Shown here: positions 18,995 through 28,114 of the stretch, in pieces
How the letters are laid out: each line of letters begins with the position of its first letter
Numbering within the stretch: the first letter of the stretch is position 1
Assembly: GCF_000018365.1 (NCBI RefSeq)
Contig: NC_011529.1
Coordinates: 310,001 to 374,000 of the forward strand
Length of the DNA: 64,000 nt
From: Thermococcus onnurineus NA1
Lineage (GTDB): Archaea > Methanobacteriota_B > Thermococci > Thermococcales > Thermococcaceae
Direction: 5' to 3'
The notes under the pieces: generated by a model
Told to the model about the DNA's origin: nothing
Database searches by the model: none
What the model saw: the letters and a program-made list of their open reading frames with translations, nothing else
Made by a program: the position numbers and the translations under genes

Positions 18995-19387
18995 ATGGCT
19001 ATCTGGCAGGGAAGGTCACTCAGGAAGCCTTCAGGTGGAAGGATTATCCTCGCTAGGAAGAAGAGGAAGAGGGAGCTTGGAAGGGAGCCCGCTTTCACGA
19101 AAGTTGCCGAGGGCAGGGAAAAGAAGAAGATAATCAGAACCTACGGCGGCAACAGGAAGGTCAGGCTCATTGAGGCCCTCTACGCCAATGTCTTCGACGG
19201 TGGCAAGGGCAAGAAGGTTAAGGTACTCAGAGTCGTTGAGAACCCGGCCAACAGGCAGTACGTCAGGAGGAACATCATCACCAAGGGTGCCATCATCGAG
19301 ACTGAGATCGGCAGGGCCATCGTTACCAGCAGGCCCGGCCAGCACGGCGTCGTTAACGCCGTCCTCATCAAGGAGGAAAACGCCTGA
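18995..19387 (+). CDS. rps8e: 30S ribosomal protein S8e
   Basis: This 130-residue basic protein has the eS8 signature: [31 protein letters not shown], and the C-terminal [22 protein letters not shown] followed by [15 protein letters not shown]. Length and sequence are those of archaeal S8e. It is monocistronic, with its own promoter and a T-rich tail, as often seen for this gene. Confidence 0.97.
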   Translation: MAIWQGRSLRKPSGGRIILARKKRKRELGREPAFTKVAEGREKKKIIRTYGGNRKVRLIEALYANVFDGGKGKKVKVLRVVENPANRQYVRRNIITKGAIIETEIGRAIVTSRPGQHGVVNAVLIKEENA

Positions 19388-19402
19388 TTTTTCCTTCTTC
19401 CT
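19388..19402 (+). terminator. T-rich termination region after rps8e
   Basis: TTTTTCCTTCTTCCT follows the stop codon at once. Archaeal transcription ends at such T-tracts without needing a hairpin. Confidence 0.45.
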
Positions 19403-19477
19403 CTGGATGTGTCCTTTTAGCTTTCCTTTAGATGTTCGGTTCTGACGTCTTTATGTCAACTTTTTATGAGTTCCAAA

Positions 19478-19488
19478 CCCTTATATGG
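19478..19488 (+). promoter_or_regulatory. TATA box of the zinc-ribbon membrane protein gene
   Basis: CCCTTATATGG lies about 35 nt before the ATG at 19520, so the leader is very short; no strong Shine-Dalgarno is visible. Confidence 0.5.
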
Positions 19489-19519
19489 TATGGCGACTAA
19501 TTTACAGTGATGGTATCCT

Positions 19520-20446
19520 ATGGAGAATGAATATTCCCGAGCTGAGAAGATACTTGCAACCCTTTTTGTCATTTTCCTCCTTCTGGCGAGCATCAACTTT
19601 CTTCGAGAGCTTGAACGTATTCCCGCGGAGCCAGACTATTCTGATTACCAGGCCAAGTATGGACTAGACGAGCTCCTCGACAATCAGAGCAGGCTACTTA
19701 CCCTGGAACGGGAGCTATTCAAAACGTATCAAGCGACCGAGGACAACCTGACTGAGGCGGAGAGGGTTTACCTCTTCAAGCGCGAGGAGTACCGCCTGGC
19801 CATTGAGAGTGGCAATGTCACGGAGGAGCTGAGGCAGGAATACCTTCAGGCAAAGGAGAACTACGAAAGGGCATACGCGAGGTATCTGGCGGCTAAAGGG
19901 GCTTATGAGGATGTTCACCAGCAGCTGGTGGAGCTTAATGCGCGTATAGGCGAATTGAGTGCAAAAACCTGGGACGAGTACAATCTGGAGTATCAGATTT
20001 ACAGACTCAAAGTTCTGGCGCTAAAGCTCCTCTTCGCTCTGCCGATTTTCATAATCTCGTTCCTGCTCTTCAGAAAGCGCAGGAACATCTACACAACCTC
20101 TTTAATAGCCTACTCTTCACTGCTGCTCATCTACCTAATCCTCTCAGCGATATGGAGCACTATCCAGATGATAGGGCTGAGTCTCTTCGGAGCAGGAGCT
20201 TCAGCTGCGGCGCTCTACTACCTGAGGAAGGAGTACTTCAAGCCTGGGAGGGTTTACAAGCGCAGGATAGGACAGAACAGGTGCTACCGCTGCGGATTTC
20301 CGGTTAAGGATGACTACCTCTACTGCCCCAACTGCGGGGCAAAGCTGAAGGAAAAGTGCGAGAACTGTGGGGCCATGAGACCGCTCTATCTGGAGTTCTG
20401 CCCCTACTGCGGCGTCAAGGTTGAGAAGATGGGAGAAGAGAGCTAG
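19520..20446 (+). CDS. Membrane protein with coiled coil and double zinc ribbon
   Basis: This 308-residue protein has an N-terminal membrane helix (about 11-28) and an extracytoplasmic coiled coil of about 130 residues (45-165) rich in Glu, Gln and Leu. Three tightly spaced membrane helices follow (about 170-235). The cytoplasmic end carries two zinc ribbons: CYRCGFPVKDDYLYCPNCG and CENCGAMRPLYLEFCPYCG. It looks like a membrane sensor or scaffold with a zinc-binding interaction module. I do not recognise a named family. Its stop overlaps the convergent NOG1 gene by 4 nt. Confidence 0.75.
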   Translation: MENEYSRAEKILATLFVIFLLLASINFLRELERIPAEPDYSDYQAKYGLDELLDNQSRLLTLERELFKTYQATEDNLTEAERVYLFKREEYRLAIESGNVTEELRQEYLQAKENYERAYARYLAAKGAYEDVHQQLVELNARIGELSAKTWDEYNLEYQIYRLKVLALKLLFALPIFIISFLLFRKRRNIYTTSLIAYSSLLLIYLILSAIWSTIQMIGLSLFGAGASAAALYYLRKEYFKPGRVYKRRIGQNRCYRCGFPVKDDYLYCPNCGAKLKEKCENCGAMRPLYLEFCPYCGVKVEKMGEES

Positions 20447-21519
20447 AATTCTTCTTCCCTGAACTTCCTCAGTTCATTCTCCATTATTTTCCGCGCCTGC
20501 TCCTCGACCATTGGCTGTACCAGCTCTATGACGCGCCTCTTGAGCTCGTTCAGCCCCTCGCCGTTCAGCGCTGAAATTCTCAGCGGCTTAAGGCCTTTAC
20601 TCTTAACGAACTCCTCGACCTGCCTAATCTTCTCCTCGTCGGCGATATCCACCTTGTTGAGGACAACTATAAACGGGAAGTCTTTGAACTCCTCGTAGAT
20701 TTCCTCGAAGAGGTGCATCTGCTCCTCAATGGGGAAGCCGCAGTACTCTGACGGGTCGAATATATAGACTATCACTCTCCCAAGGTGCTTCAAAGCGAGA
20801 ATTGCCTGCCTCTCGATTTCGTTCCTCTCGCTCAGCGGCCTGTCGAGCAGTCCTGGGGTATCAATGACCTGGTACTTAAGGTAGTGTTCCTCGAACTGGC
20901 CGACATTTATGCCCTTTGTGGTGAACGGGTAGCTGGCAACTTCAGGCTTCGCGTTAGTCAGGGCCCTCAGCAGAGTACTCTTGCCAACGTTTGGGTGGCC
21001 GGCTATGACAACGGTTGGAAGTTCCAGATCAACGACCGGTAAATCTTTGAGAACGTTCCTTGCCTGGTTGAGGTACTCAAGGTCGTCTCCTATCTCTTTA
21101 ATAACGTCTGCAACTCTTCCGTAGAACTGCCTTCTAAGCTTGGCTATTTCTTCAGGTTCTCTGGAGTAGCGTATCTTTTCAACGTATCTCTGCTCAAGGT
21201 TCCTTATAGTCTTTATCGCCCAGTTGACGTGAGCCAGCGAGCGGTGGAACTGGTCCCGGTCAACGAGCGTATCAACCAGGTCCTGGTAGAACTTCGGAAG
21301 CGTCGAAACGCCCGGCGTTCTGTCGAGTATCTTTCTGAGATTGTCCCTCACAACATTGGAGACCGTTCTAACCCTGAGCTCCTCCCTCTGCCGAGCTTTC
21401 ATTACCCGGTTGCCCTTGGGGGTAAATGCTGAGGCGGCTTTTTCAGCCCTTCGGAAGGCTTTATCGATGAGCTCGTCAGCAGTAAGGACAGTTGGCATCT
21501 TCTCGAATGGGTTCTTCAT
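20443..21519 (-). CDS. NOG1-family GTPase
   Basis: This 358-residue protein is related to nucleolar NOG1, a GTPase of large-subunit ribosome assembly. A helical N-terminal domain (about 1-165) precedes the G domain with G1 GHPNVGKST, G2 PFTTKGINVG, G3 DTPGLLD, G4 NKVD and a G5-like ISALNGEG. The ATG at 21519, with GGAGGTG a few bases upstream, is preferred over the in-frame GTG at 21528. It is convergent with the zinc-ribbon gene. Confidence 0.9.
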   Translation of the reverse strand: MKNPFEKMPTVLTADELIDKAFRRAEKAASAFTPKGNRVMKARQREELRVRTVSNVVRDNLRKILDRTPGVSTLPKFYQDLVDTLVDRDQFHRSLAHVNWAIKTIRNLEQRYVEKIRYSREPEEIAKLRRQFYGRVADVIKEIGDDLEYLNQARNVLKDLPVVDLELPTVVIAGHPNVGKSTLLRALTNAKPEVASYPFTTKGINVGQFEEHYLKYQVIDTPGLLDRPLSERNEIERQAILALKHLGRVIVYIFDPSEYCGFPIEEQMHLFEEIYEEFKDFPFIVVLNKVDIADEEKIRQVEEFVKSKGLKPLRISALNGEGLNELKRRVIELVQPMVEEQARKIMENELRKFREEEF

Positions 21520-21581
21520 CTCTCTCACCTCCCCTTTTCTCTCGCGGTGGTTAGCTTTTCGACTGGGTATTTAAAGGTTCG

Positions 21582-22388
21582 CTAGAGCTCTACCGTTTTG
21601 CCCACGTGAAGGTGCTCTATTCTATCCCCAAGTCTCGCCTTCAGATAGGCGTAGGAGTCTATGCCCGTGCAGTGGCCTGCGTAGAGCTTTTCGGCGTCAA
21701 TTTTCTCAACTACGTCATCAAGGAGCTCTTTGCTCGCACCGAGGAGATGCAGCCCTCCGATTAGGGCTTTAACGGGCTTCCCCAAAACGTCTTCGGCTTG
21801 CCAGGCTATGTTGAGAACGCCTGAGTGTCCGCAACCGGTGATAACTGCAGCGCTCTCTCCCAGGTCGACTATGAGAGCCATGTCGTCCCTAACGGGGTCT
21901 TTGATGAGCTCCCCTTTCTCTTCGAGATAGCCTACCGCCCTGTCCCAGGTTCTTCTCTCGATTTCGCCGGAGCTGATGAAGCCGGGCGCGAACTCGAGGG
22001 GCTTCTCGCTTAAAATAAACTCGGCTCCAAGAGCTTCAAGCTCTTCCCTCGTGAACGGAATCCCTATATCGCGCCTGTGTGGCTTAAGTGCTATTCTTCT
22101 CCGGAATATCTCCGGATGAGCTATCACCTTGATAGGTTTTCCCCTCGCTTCGAGGAACACTTTAAGCCCGCCCGTGTGGTCGTAGTGACCGTGGGTGATG
22201 AATATGTAATTGATTTTTCTTGGTTTTACTCTGAACTCCTCCATGTTGTTGAGAAGGATCCTCCCGTCCGTTCCAGTATCAACGAGAACCCTAACTCCCC
22301 GGTGTTCCACCAGGGCAGAGAAGCCATGAGCCCCGAGGGGACCCTTTTTAAAACCCGAGTTATTTTCGTAGAGAACCGTCAGTTTCAT
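21582..22388 (-). CDS. Metallo-beta-lactamase-fold enzyme, COG1237 (pterin biosynthesis type)
   Basis: This 268-residue MBL protein has THGHYDHTGG near residue 65, which binds two metals, a distal GCGHSG (metal-ligand His) and a GGLHLLGAS segment. These match the COG1237 group, whose methanogen member MJ0301 was reported as 7,8-dihydropterin-6-methyl-(ribofuranosyl)aminobenzene-5'-phosphate synthase. That role fits the beta-RFAP synthase gene in this window (48754), but other hydrolase roles are possible. The ATG at 22388 follows GAGGGAGTGAT. Confidence 0.8.
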   Translation of the reverse strand: MKLTVLYENNSGFKKGPLGAHGFSALVEHRGVRVLVDTGTDGRILLNNMEEFRVKPRKINYIFITHGHYDHTGGLKVFLEARGKPIKVIAHPEIFRRRIALKPHRRDIGIPFTREELEALGAEFILSEKPLEFAPGFISSGEIERRTWDRAVGYLEEKGELIKDPVRDDMALIVDLGESAAVITGCGHSGVLNIAWQAEDVLGKPVKALIGGLHLLGASKELLDDVVEKIDAEKLYAGHCTGIDSYAYLKARLGDRIEHLHVGKTVEL

Positions 22389-22445
22389 ATCACTCCCTCG
22401 AAAAGTTTATGTTCCCATAGAGTTAAAACCTTTCATGTGGTCACC

Positions 22446-23261
22446 ATGGTATATTTGAATGACTACTCTCTCCCCTTGATTTCGGGTATCATCGTTGCAC
22501 TGTCCTCGTGGCTTCCAATCAGCCCTGAAGGATATTCCGTAAAGCTAATGTTCCAGAGTATGGGCCCACTGTACGAAAGCTACCTTGTCCCCGCTTATCT
22601 GGGGATTCTGTTCGCTATCTTGTTCCATTTTCGAGAGAAAATAGCTATGGGTGCCCAAAAGGCTATCAGGATGAGCATTGACCCGGATGGGAAGTTTGTC
22701 TTTTATTCCTCGCTGTTTACAGTTCTCATCGGGTATCCTGTGGTTGTGGGACTTCCGGAAATCCTCAGCCCAAAGACTGCGGACATAATTAACGCCATTC
22801 TTGGCCTGATCATAATTACCGCGGGACTTTTAATGGCCAGACGCATTAGCGTCCCTTTGAGGGGCGTTGATGATCGTCTCCGAGAGCATGAAGATGAACC
22901 CACGCTCATCGACTCCCTGGTTGTCGGTTTGGCCCAGGGAATTTCTCTTATTGGGGGCATATCGAGGAGCGGACTCACTTTAACGATCCTCCTGAGCACG
23001 GGGGCGAGTGTAAAACGCGCCCTTGAGCTGAGCTTTCTTGTCACCCCGGTGTACCTCGTTATGCGGCTTGCGTTTATAGAGAGCTGGGATCCAGACCTCC
23101 CGGTGGCCCTTCTCTTTACCGCATTCCTCGCATCTTTCGCTACAAGCATTCTCACGATGAACCTCCTTCTCAGGCTCGCGGAGTCCTTGAATAGGAGGAC
23201 CTTCCTTATACTCTTCGGTTCAATCGCGGTGATTGTCTACATCCTGGGGGTGATCTTTTGA
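22446..23261 (+). CDS. UppP/BacA-family membrane protein (divergent active site)
   Basis: This 271-residue protein has about eight membrane helices and is related to undecaprenyl-diphosphatase, which recycles polyprenyl carriers for glycan synthesis. The second motif is kept (GGISRSGLT, near residue 165). In the first motif the usual (E/Q)xxxE before LPxS is replaced: this protein reads VALSSWLPISPEGY, lacking both glutamates and the following His. Upstream in-frame ATGs run back into the opposing MBL gene, so the ATG at 22446 is taken. It is coupled by a TTGA overlap to the GlmU-like gene. Confidence 0.75.
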   Translation: MVYLNDYSLPLISGIIVALSSWLPISPEGYSVKLMFQSMGPLYESYLVPAYLGILFAILFHFREKIAMGAQKAIRMSIDPDGKFVFYSSLFTVLIGYPVVVGLPEILSPKTADIINAILGLIIITAGLLMARRISVPLRGVDDRLREHEDEPTLIDSLVVGLAQGISLIGGISRSGLTLTILLSTGASVKRALELSFLVTPVYLVMRLAFIESWDPDLPVALLFTAFLASFATSILTMNLLLRLAESLNRRTFLILFGSIAVIVYILGVIF

Positions 23262-24517
23262 AGGCTGTAGTGCTCGCCGCTGGAAAAGGTGAAAGGCTGA
23301 GGCCTCTCACAGACGACAGGCCGAAAGTTGTACTCAAGGTTGCCAACAGGCCGATAGTCGAGTACGTTCTCGAAAACCTTGACCCGTTTGTGGACGAGTT
23401 CATCTTGATAGTTAGATACCAGAAAGAGAAGCTGATTGAAACTCTCGGAGATGAGTTCAACGGAAAGCCGATAACCTACGTTGACCAGCTTGAAGGGGAG
23501 GGAACTGCCAAGGCCATGGAGTCAGCTAAGGATTATATTGAAGGAGAAGAGTTCATAGTTGCCAATGGCGATATCTACTTCGAGATAGATGGCATTAAGG
23601 AGCTTATCCAGGCATTCAAGAAGGAAAAGGCAGATGCTGCAGTGCTGGTTAAAGAGTTCGAGGATCTGAGTCACTTCGGAAAGATAGAGGTGGATGGAAA
23701 CCTCGTCAAGGCTGTGCTAGAAAAGCCTGGAAAGGTCTCCGGTTATGCTAATCTCGGTGTCTATATCTTCAAGCCCGATGTTTTTGAATTCATCTCAAAA
23801 ACGCCGCTGAGCAAGAGAGGGGAGTACGAGATAACCGACACACTAAACCTCATGATAAAAGCCGGAAAAAAGGTGACCTACGCGGCCTATTCCGGCTACT
23901 GGAACGACGTTGGAAGACCGTGGAACCTCATCGAGCTCAACGAGTACCTCTTAAAGAATAAGCTGAGGCACGAGATTAAGGGCATAGTGGAGGAAGGTGC
24001 GACTCTCGTTCCTCCTGTTGAGATTGGTGAGGGGACCATCATTAGGAGCGGTGCCTATATCATCGGCCCAGTGAAAATTGGAAGGAACTCTCGTATCGGC
24101 CCAAACTGCTTCATAAGGCCATACACAAGTATAGGTGACAACTGCCACATAGGCAACGCCGTCGAAGTTAAGAATTCCATAATCATGGATCACAGCAACG
24201 CTCCTCACCTCAACTATGTGGGAGACTCGATAATTGGAGAAAACACAAATCTTGGCGCTGGAACGATCACTGCAAACCTCAGACATGATAAAGGCAACAT
24301 AAAAGTCGAGATAAAGGGCAAACTCGAGGACTCTGGAAGGAGAAAGCTTGGGGCGATAATAGGCCACAATGTCAAGGTGGGCATAAACGTGACCATTTAC
24401 CCTGGCAGGAAGATAGGCAGCAACTCCTTCGTCGGACCTGGGGTTGTTGTGGATAAGAACATACCAAGCAACAGCCTCGTGGTAGTGAGACAGGAGAAGG
24501 TGGTGATGGAAAGATGA
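23258..24517 (+). CDS. GlmU-like bifunctional sugar-1-phosphate nucleotidylyl/acetyltransferase
   Basis: This 419-residue protein is likely to make UDP-GlcNAc or a related sugar nucleotide. The N-terminal Rossmann domain starts MKAVVLAAGKGERLRPLTDDRPK and has GDIYFE and YWNDVGRPW. From about residue 245 is a left-handed beta-helix of hexapeptide repeats containing HLNYVGDSIIGENTNLGAGT, the acetyltransferase site in GlmU. It resembles the archaeal ST0452-type enzyme. It starts at a TTG whose last two bases overlap the stop of the UppP-like gene. Confidence 0.88.
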   Translation: MKAVVLAAGKGERLRPLTDDRPKVVLKVANRPIVEYVLENLDPFVDEFILIVRYQKEKLIETLGDEFNGKPITYVDQLEGEGTAKAMESAKDYIEGEEFIVANGDIYFEIDGIKELIQAFKKEKADAAVLVKEFEDLSHFGKIEVDGNLVKAVLEKPGKVSGYANLGVYIFKPDVFEFISKTPLSKRGEYEITDTLNLMIKAGKKVTYAAYSGYWNDVGRPWNLIELNEYLLKNKLRHEIKGIVEEGATLVPPVEIGEGTIIRSGAYIIGPVKIGRNSRIGPNCFIRPYTSIGDNCHIGNAVEVKNSIIMDHSNAPHLNYVGDSIIGENTNLGAGTITANLRHDKGNIKVEIKGKLEDSGRRKLGAIIGHNVKVGINVTIYPGRKIGSNSFVGPGVVVDKNIPSNSLVVVRQEKVVMER

Positions 24518-25623
24518 TTTGGGGAGATATTATCCCACATATTAACTTTCTTTCGAGATGGTTGCTGTTTTTTGCCGTGGCGTACAAGACGTATCAAACC
24601 AAGGAAAAGGGCTGGGCGCTGTTGAGTGCCGCCTTTTTCATTAATGCCCTCGATGTTGAGAGCTACATCTTTGGCCCTCTCGGTATTGAACTAAGCGCTG
24701 AGATCTACAGAATCGTCTCCAAGATCCCCAACTTCTTCATAGCGATTCTACTTATCTGGGGAGCGATTCATTTAAAGTATGAGACGACCATGTTAAAGCA
24801 CGTTGTGTATCTCTCGGTATTTTTGGTTGCTTCGTATGTATGGTTGCTTCTCTTAGCCACTAATGTCTTTGGGGATGACTTTATCCTGAGCTCCCTCTTT
24901 CCATCCTTTGCCTATGGCGGAGCCCTTATATACTTCGGCTTGGTGCTGAAACGCCATAAGATTTCGGGCCATGGTGTAGATGCACTGTTTCCATGGGGCT
25001 TGATACTCCTCGGAGCTCTGAACCTCACGTATCCATTTACTAGGAATCTCGATCAGTTCGTTCCAGTAGGGTTTTCTCTTGGCGCTCTTTTCAGGCTCAT
25101 AGCCGCTGTGGGGGCAATCAAATTTGTGTTCAACCCTTTTCCCCATATTGAAGTTTCAGGTAAGCAGGATATTCCATCGGGAGCCTTTCTTTATTATACA
25201 AAAGATGACGTCTCTGGGAAGTTTGGCAAGTGGGAAAGCAAGTCAGGACTGGTTATGATAACACGCGAGGATGTCAACACGCTCAAACAGCGGATAAGTC
25301 CCGACGCTACAGTGTTTTGGATTACAAGGGCCAAGGAAGGCAGGCTGCATGACTCTCCTGCGATCTATGCCATAAGCCCAACTAAGATAGATATACTTAT
25401 GGATTTCATAGCCAAGGCATTGCAAGAAGGCTACAGTATCATCTATATAGACGCCATTGAGTACCTCATTCTAGAGAATGGCTTTGAGAACGTCTTTAAG
25501 TTCCTCCTGAACATAAAAGACAGAGTACTGACTAGAGGGGGGACAATGATACTGGTAGTGGATCCCAATGCCTTGGAAACGTTCCACAGAAAAATGCTGG
25601 AAAGAGAATTTTTGGGGGATTGA
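24514..25623 (+). CDS. DUF835 membrane protein
   Basis: This 369-residue protein has about seven membrane helices (residues 10-205). A cytoplasmic DUF835 domain (about 225-369) follows, with SGAFLYYTKDDVSGKF, VFWITRAKEG, AISPTKIDILMDFIAKAL and IYIDAIEYLILENGFENVFKFL. DUF835 proteins are frequent in Thermococcales and have been thought to act in signalling; no function is proven. It overlaps the GlmU-like gene by ATGA. Confidence 0.85.
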   Translation: MIWGDIIPHINFLSRWLLFFAVAYKTYQTKEKGWALLSAAFFINALDVESYIFGPLGIELSAEIYRIVSKIPNFFIAILLIWGAIHLKYETTMLKHVVYLSVFLVASYVWLLLLATNVFGDDFILSSLFPSFAYGGALIYFGLVLKRHKISGHGVDALFPWGLILLGALNLTYPFTRNLDQFVPVGFSLGALFRLIAAVGAIKFVFNPFPHIEVSGKQDIPSGAFLYYTKDDVSGKFGKWESKSGLVMITREDVNTLKQRISPDATVFWITRAKEGRLHDSPAIYAISPTKIDILMDFIAKALQEGYSIIYIDAIEYLILENGFENVFKFLLNIKDRVLTRGGTMILVVDPNALETFHRKMLEREFLGD

Positions 25624-25631
25624 GTCCCCCT

Positions 25632-26807
25632 TCAATCCAGTCCCATCTTTTCAAGGAAGCGCTTGTAGTAGTGAGTGTCCTTCTCGAGCTCGGCCTTCTG
25701 GAGGAGCTGTCTCTCTATTGCCCTCAGGGCATCGTGAACAGCCTGTATTGCTCCCCAGGTTTCTCCGGTCGCGATGAAGATGCCTCTGTCGGTAACTACT
25801 CTCATCCTTGCCTGATAGAGGTAGACTCCCCTGAACTTCTCGCTGAAGCGCCGGATGTGGAGGTATATTATACCCTCATTGCCTAGCAGATCTTCATAGC
25901 CGTCCACGAAGCGTTTGATGTCATCTATAATTCTCTCTCTGGTGAAGTCGCTCAGTAGGGCGGCATCTCCTCCGAGCTGGAGGTAGAATCTTGCCTCCTT
26001 CTCGACCATCCTTGAAATCGGCAGGAGCAAATCCTTGATGGTAAGGATACCTTTAACTTTCTCGTTCTCATCTACAATGATAAGGCCATCGATGTTGTTG
26101 TCTATCATTTTTGCAACGGCTTCTTGGACAGTGGCATCGGGTTGTATGGTAATGACGCCCCTTATCATGACTTCCCTAAGCTGGGTCGAGAATGGTGGTA
26201 TCTTCTCACCGACGAGTTCACCTGTCTGAGCCCTGAAGCGCGGCTTTATAAACCTGACTATAAGGTCATGGAGCGTAACGAGGCCATCAAGCTTACCCTC
26301 TTCGTTTACGATGGGTATCCTGGATATAGAGTGATCGCGCATCGCCGCTAAGGCTTTGGCAACCGTGTCGTCTGGCTTGAGAGTGATGACGTCCTTCGTC
26401 ATGAACTCCTCTACCTTTCTCTTTCCGAACTCTTCCTTAGCGATCCTGTCCAGGAGCATTAAATCGCTTATGACTCCAATTATTTCAGCTTTGCTCTCCC
26501 CAACTGGAAGGGAACGCAGGTCAACCTCGATCATAAGTTTGGCGGCTTTGCTTAGATCCTCATCCGGTTTGATAACTGGAGCGGTCTTATAAACATCCTT
26601 AACCTTAGCCTTGGTGGGATCCCACTTGAGGTGGGAGTGTATAATAAGGTCTTGAGTAAGGACACCCTTGTATACGTCTCCGTCAAAGACCAGAATAAGG
26701 TCGGGGTCTTCCTTCTCAAAGATACCAATCGCCTCAGAAAGTGGGGCGTTGATGTCTATCTTCTGGAACCTGTCGGTCATAACCTCTTGCACAAGAATAC
26801 CGACCAT
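25632..26807 (-). CDS. Four-CBS-domain protein
   Basis: This 391-residue protein has two Bateman pairs: CBS1 and CBS2 in about 1-115 (VQEVMTDRFQKI; VKDVYKTAPVIKP), CBS3 and CBS4 in about 120-270 (VEEFMTKDVITLKPDDTV; LREVMIRGVITIQPDATV). A C-terminal domain of about 120 residues ends in EKDTHYYKRFLEKMGL. CBS pairs sense adenine nucleotides. The tail, with EARFYLQLGGDAALLSDF, resembles a ribosome-hibernation (HPF-like) fold only weakly. The ATG at 26807, 5-10 nt after GGAGGTGG, is preferred over 26825. A palindrome lies in its promoter. Confidence 0.85.
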   Translation of the reverse strand: MVGILVQEVMTDRFQKIDINAPLSEAIGIFEKEDPDLILVFDGDVYKGVLTQDLIIHSHLKWDPTKAKVKDVYKTAPVIKPDEDLSKAAKLMIEVDLRSLPVGESKAEIIGVISDLMLLDRIAKEEFGKRKVEEFMTKDVITLKPDDTVAKALAAMRDHSISRIPIVNEEGKLDGLVTLHDLIVRFIKPRFRAQTGELVGEKIPPFSTQLREVMIRGVITIQPDATVQEAVAKMIDNNIDGLIIVDENEKVKGILTIKDLLLPISRMVEKEARFYLQLGGDAALLSDFTRERIIDDIKRFVDGYEDLLGNEGIIYLHIRRFSEKFRGVYLYQARMRVVTDRGIFIATGETWGAIQAVHDALRAIERQLLQKAELEKDTHYYKRFLEKMGLD

Positions 26808-26828
26808 TTCTGCCACCTCCTTCATTTT

Positions 26829-26854
26829 ATTATTAGGGCGCCCAATAATTTAAA
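26829..26854 (-). promoter_or_regulatory. Promoter with operator-like palindrome for the CBS gene
   Basis: On the reverse strand a TATA box TTTAAATT (plus 26847-26854) is followed by the inverted repeat ATTATT-GGGCGCCC-T-AATAAT (plus 26829-26849), whose centre GGGCGCCC is at 26836-26843. It sits between the TATA box and the expected start of transcription, where a bound repressor would block RNA polymerase. The repeat is read directly; its regulatory use is inferred. Confidence 0.55.
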
Positions 26855-26916
26855 CCTTTGCAATCCTGACTCGATAGATTTTAGTTAAGTTAGGTTAATA
26901 AATGTTTCGCGGAAAG

Positions 26917-26926
26917 GTTTATAAAA
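26917..26926 (+). promoter_or_regulatory. TATA box of tRNA-Ser
   Basis: GTTTATAAAA after an A/G-rich BRE (GGAAAG) lies about 28 bp before the tRNA, typical for a tRNA promoter. Confidence 0.7.
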
Positions 26927-26949
26927 CTCGCACGAGAACTCCAAACCGC

Positions 26950-27037
26950 GCCGGGGTAGCCTAGCCTGGGAAGGCGCGGGACTCGAGATCCCGTGGGCGT
27001 CAAGCCCACCAGGGTTCAAATCCCTGCCCCGGCGCCA
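26950..27037 (+). tRNA. tRNA-Ser (CGA), CCA encoded
   Basis: This 88-nt tRNA has a long variable arm (GTGGGCGTCAAGCCCAC), the class II feature of serine tRNAs. Acceptor GCCGGGG pairs with CCCCGGC; loop CTCGAGA carries anticodon CGA; T loop TTCAAAT; discriminator G and encoded CCA. No intron is seen. Confidence 0.95.
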
Positions 27038-27128
27038 TCTGCCGAGCCCGTTGGGAGTCCTTTCCTTCCTTACACTTCCTTCCAAAGCTATTCTTGGGGA
27101 AATTAAAGGGTAGAAAAGCGGCTTTCAG

Positions 27129-28019
<891 letters not shown>

Positions 28020-28114
28020 CTATCACCAGGATAAGAAAGCAGTCCCCGCCCTTAAACCTTTCCACCCAGGAAAAACCTTTTATTTGGTGCAGACCCTACC
28101 TCTACGGTGGGCCC

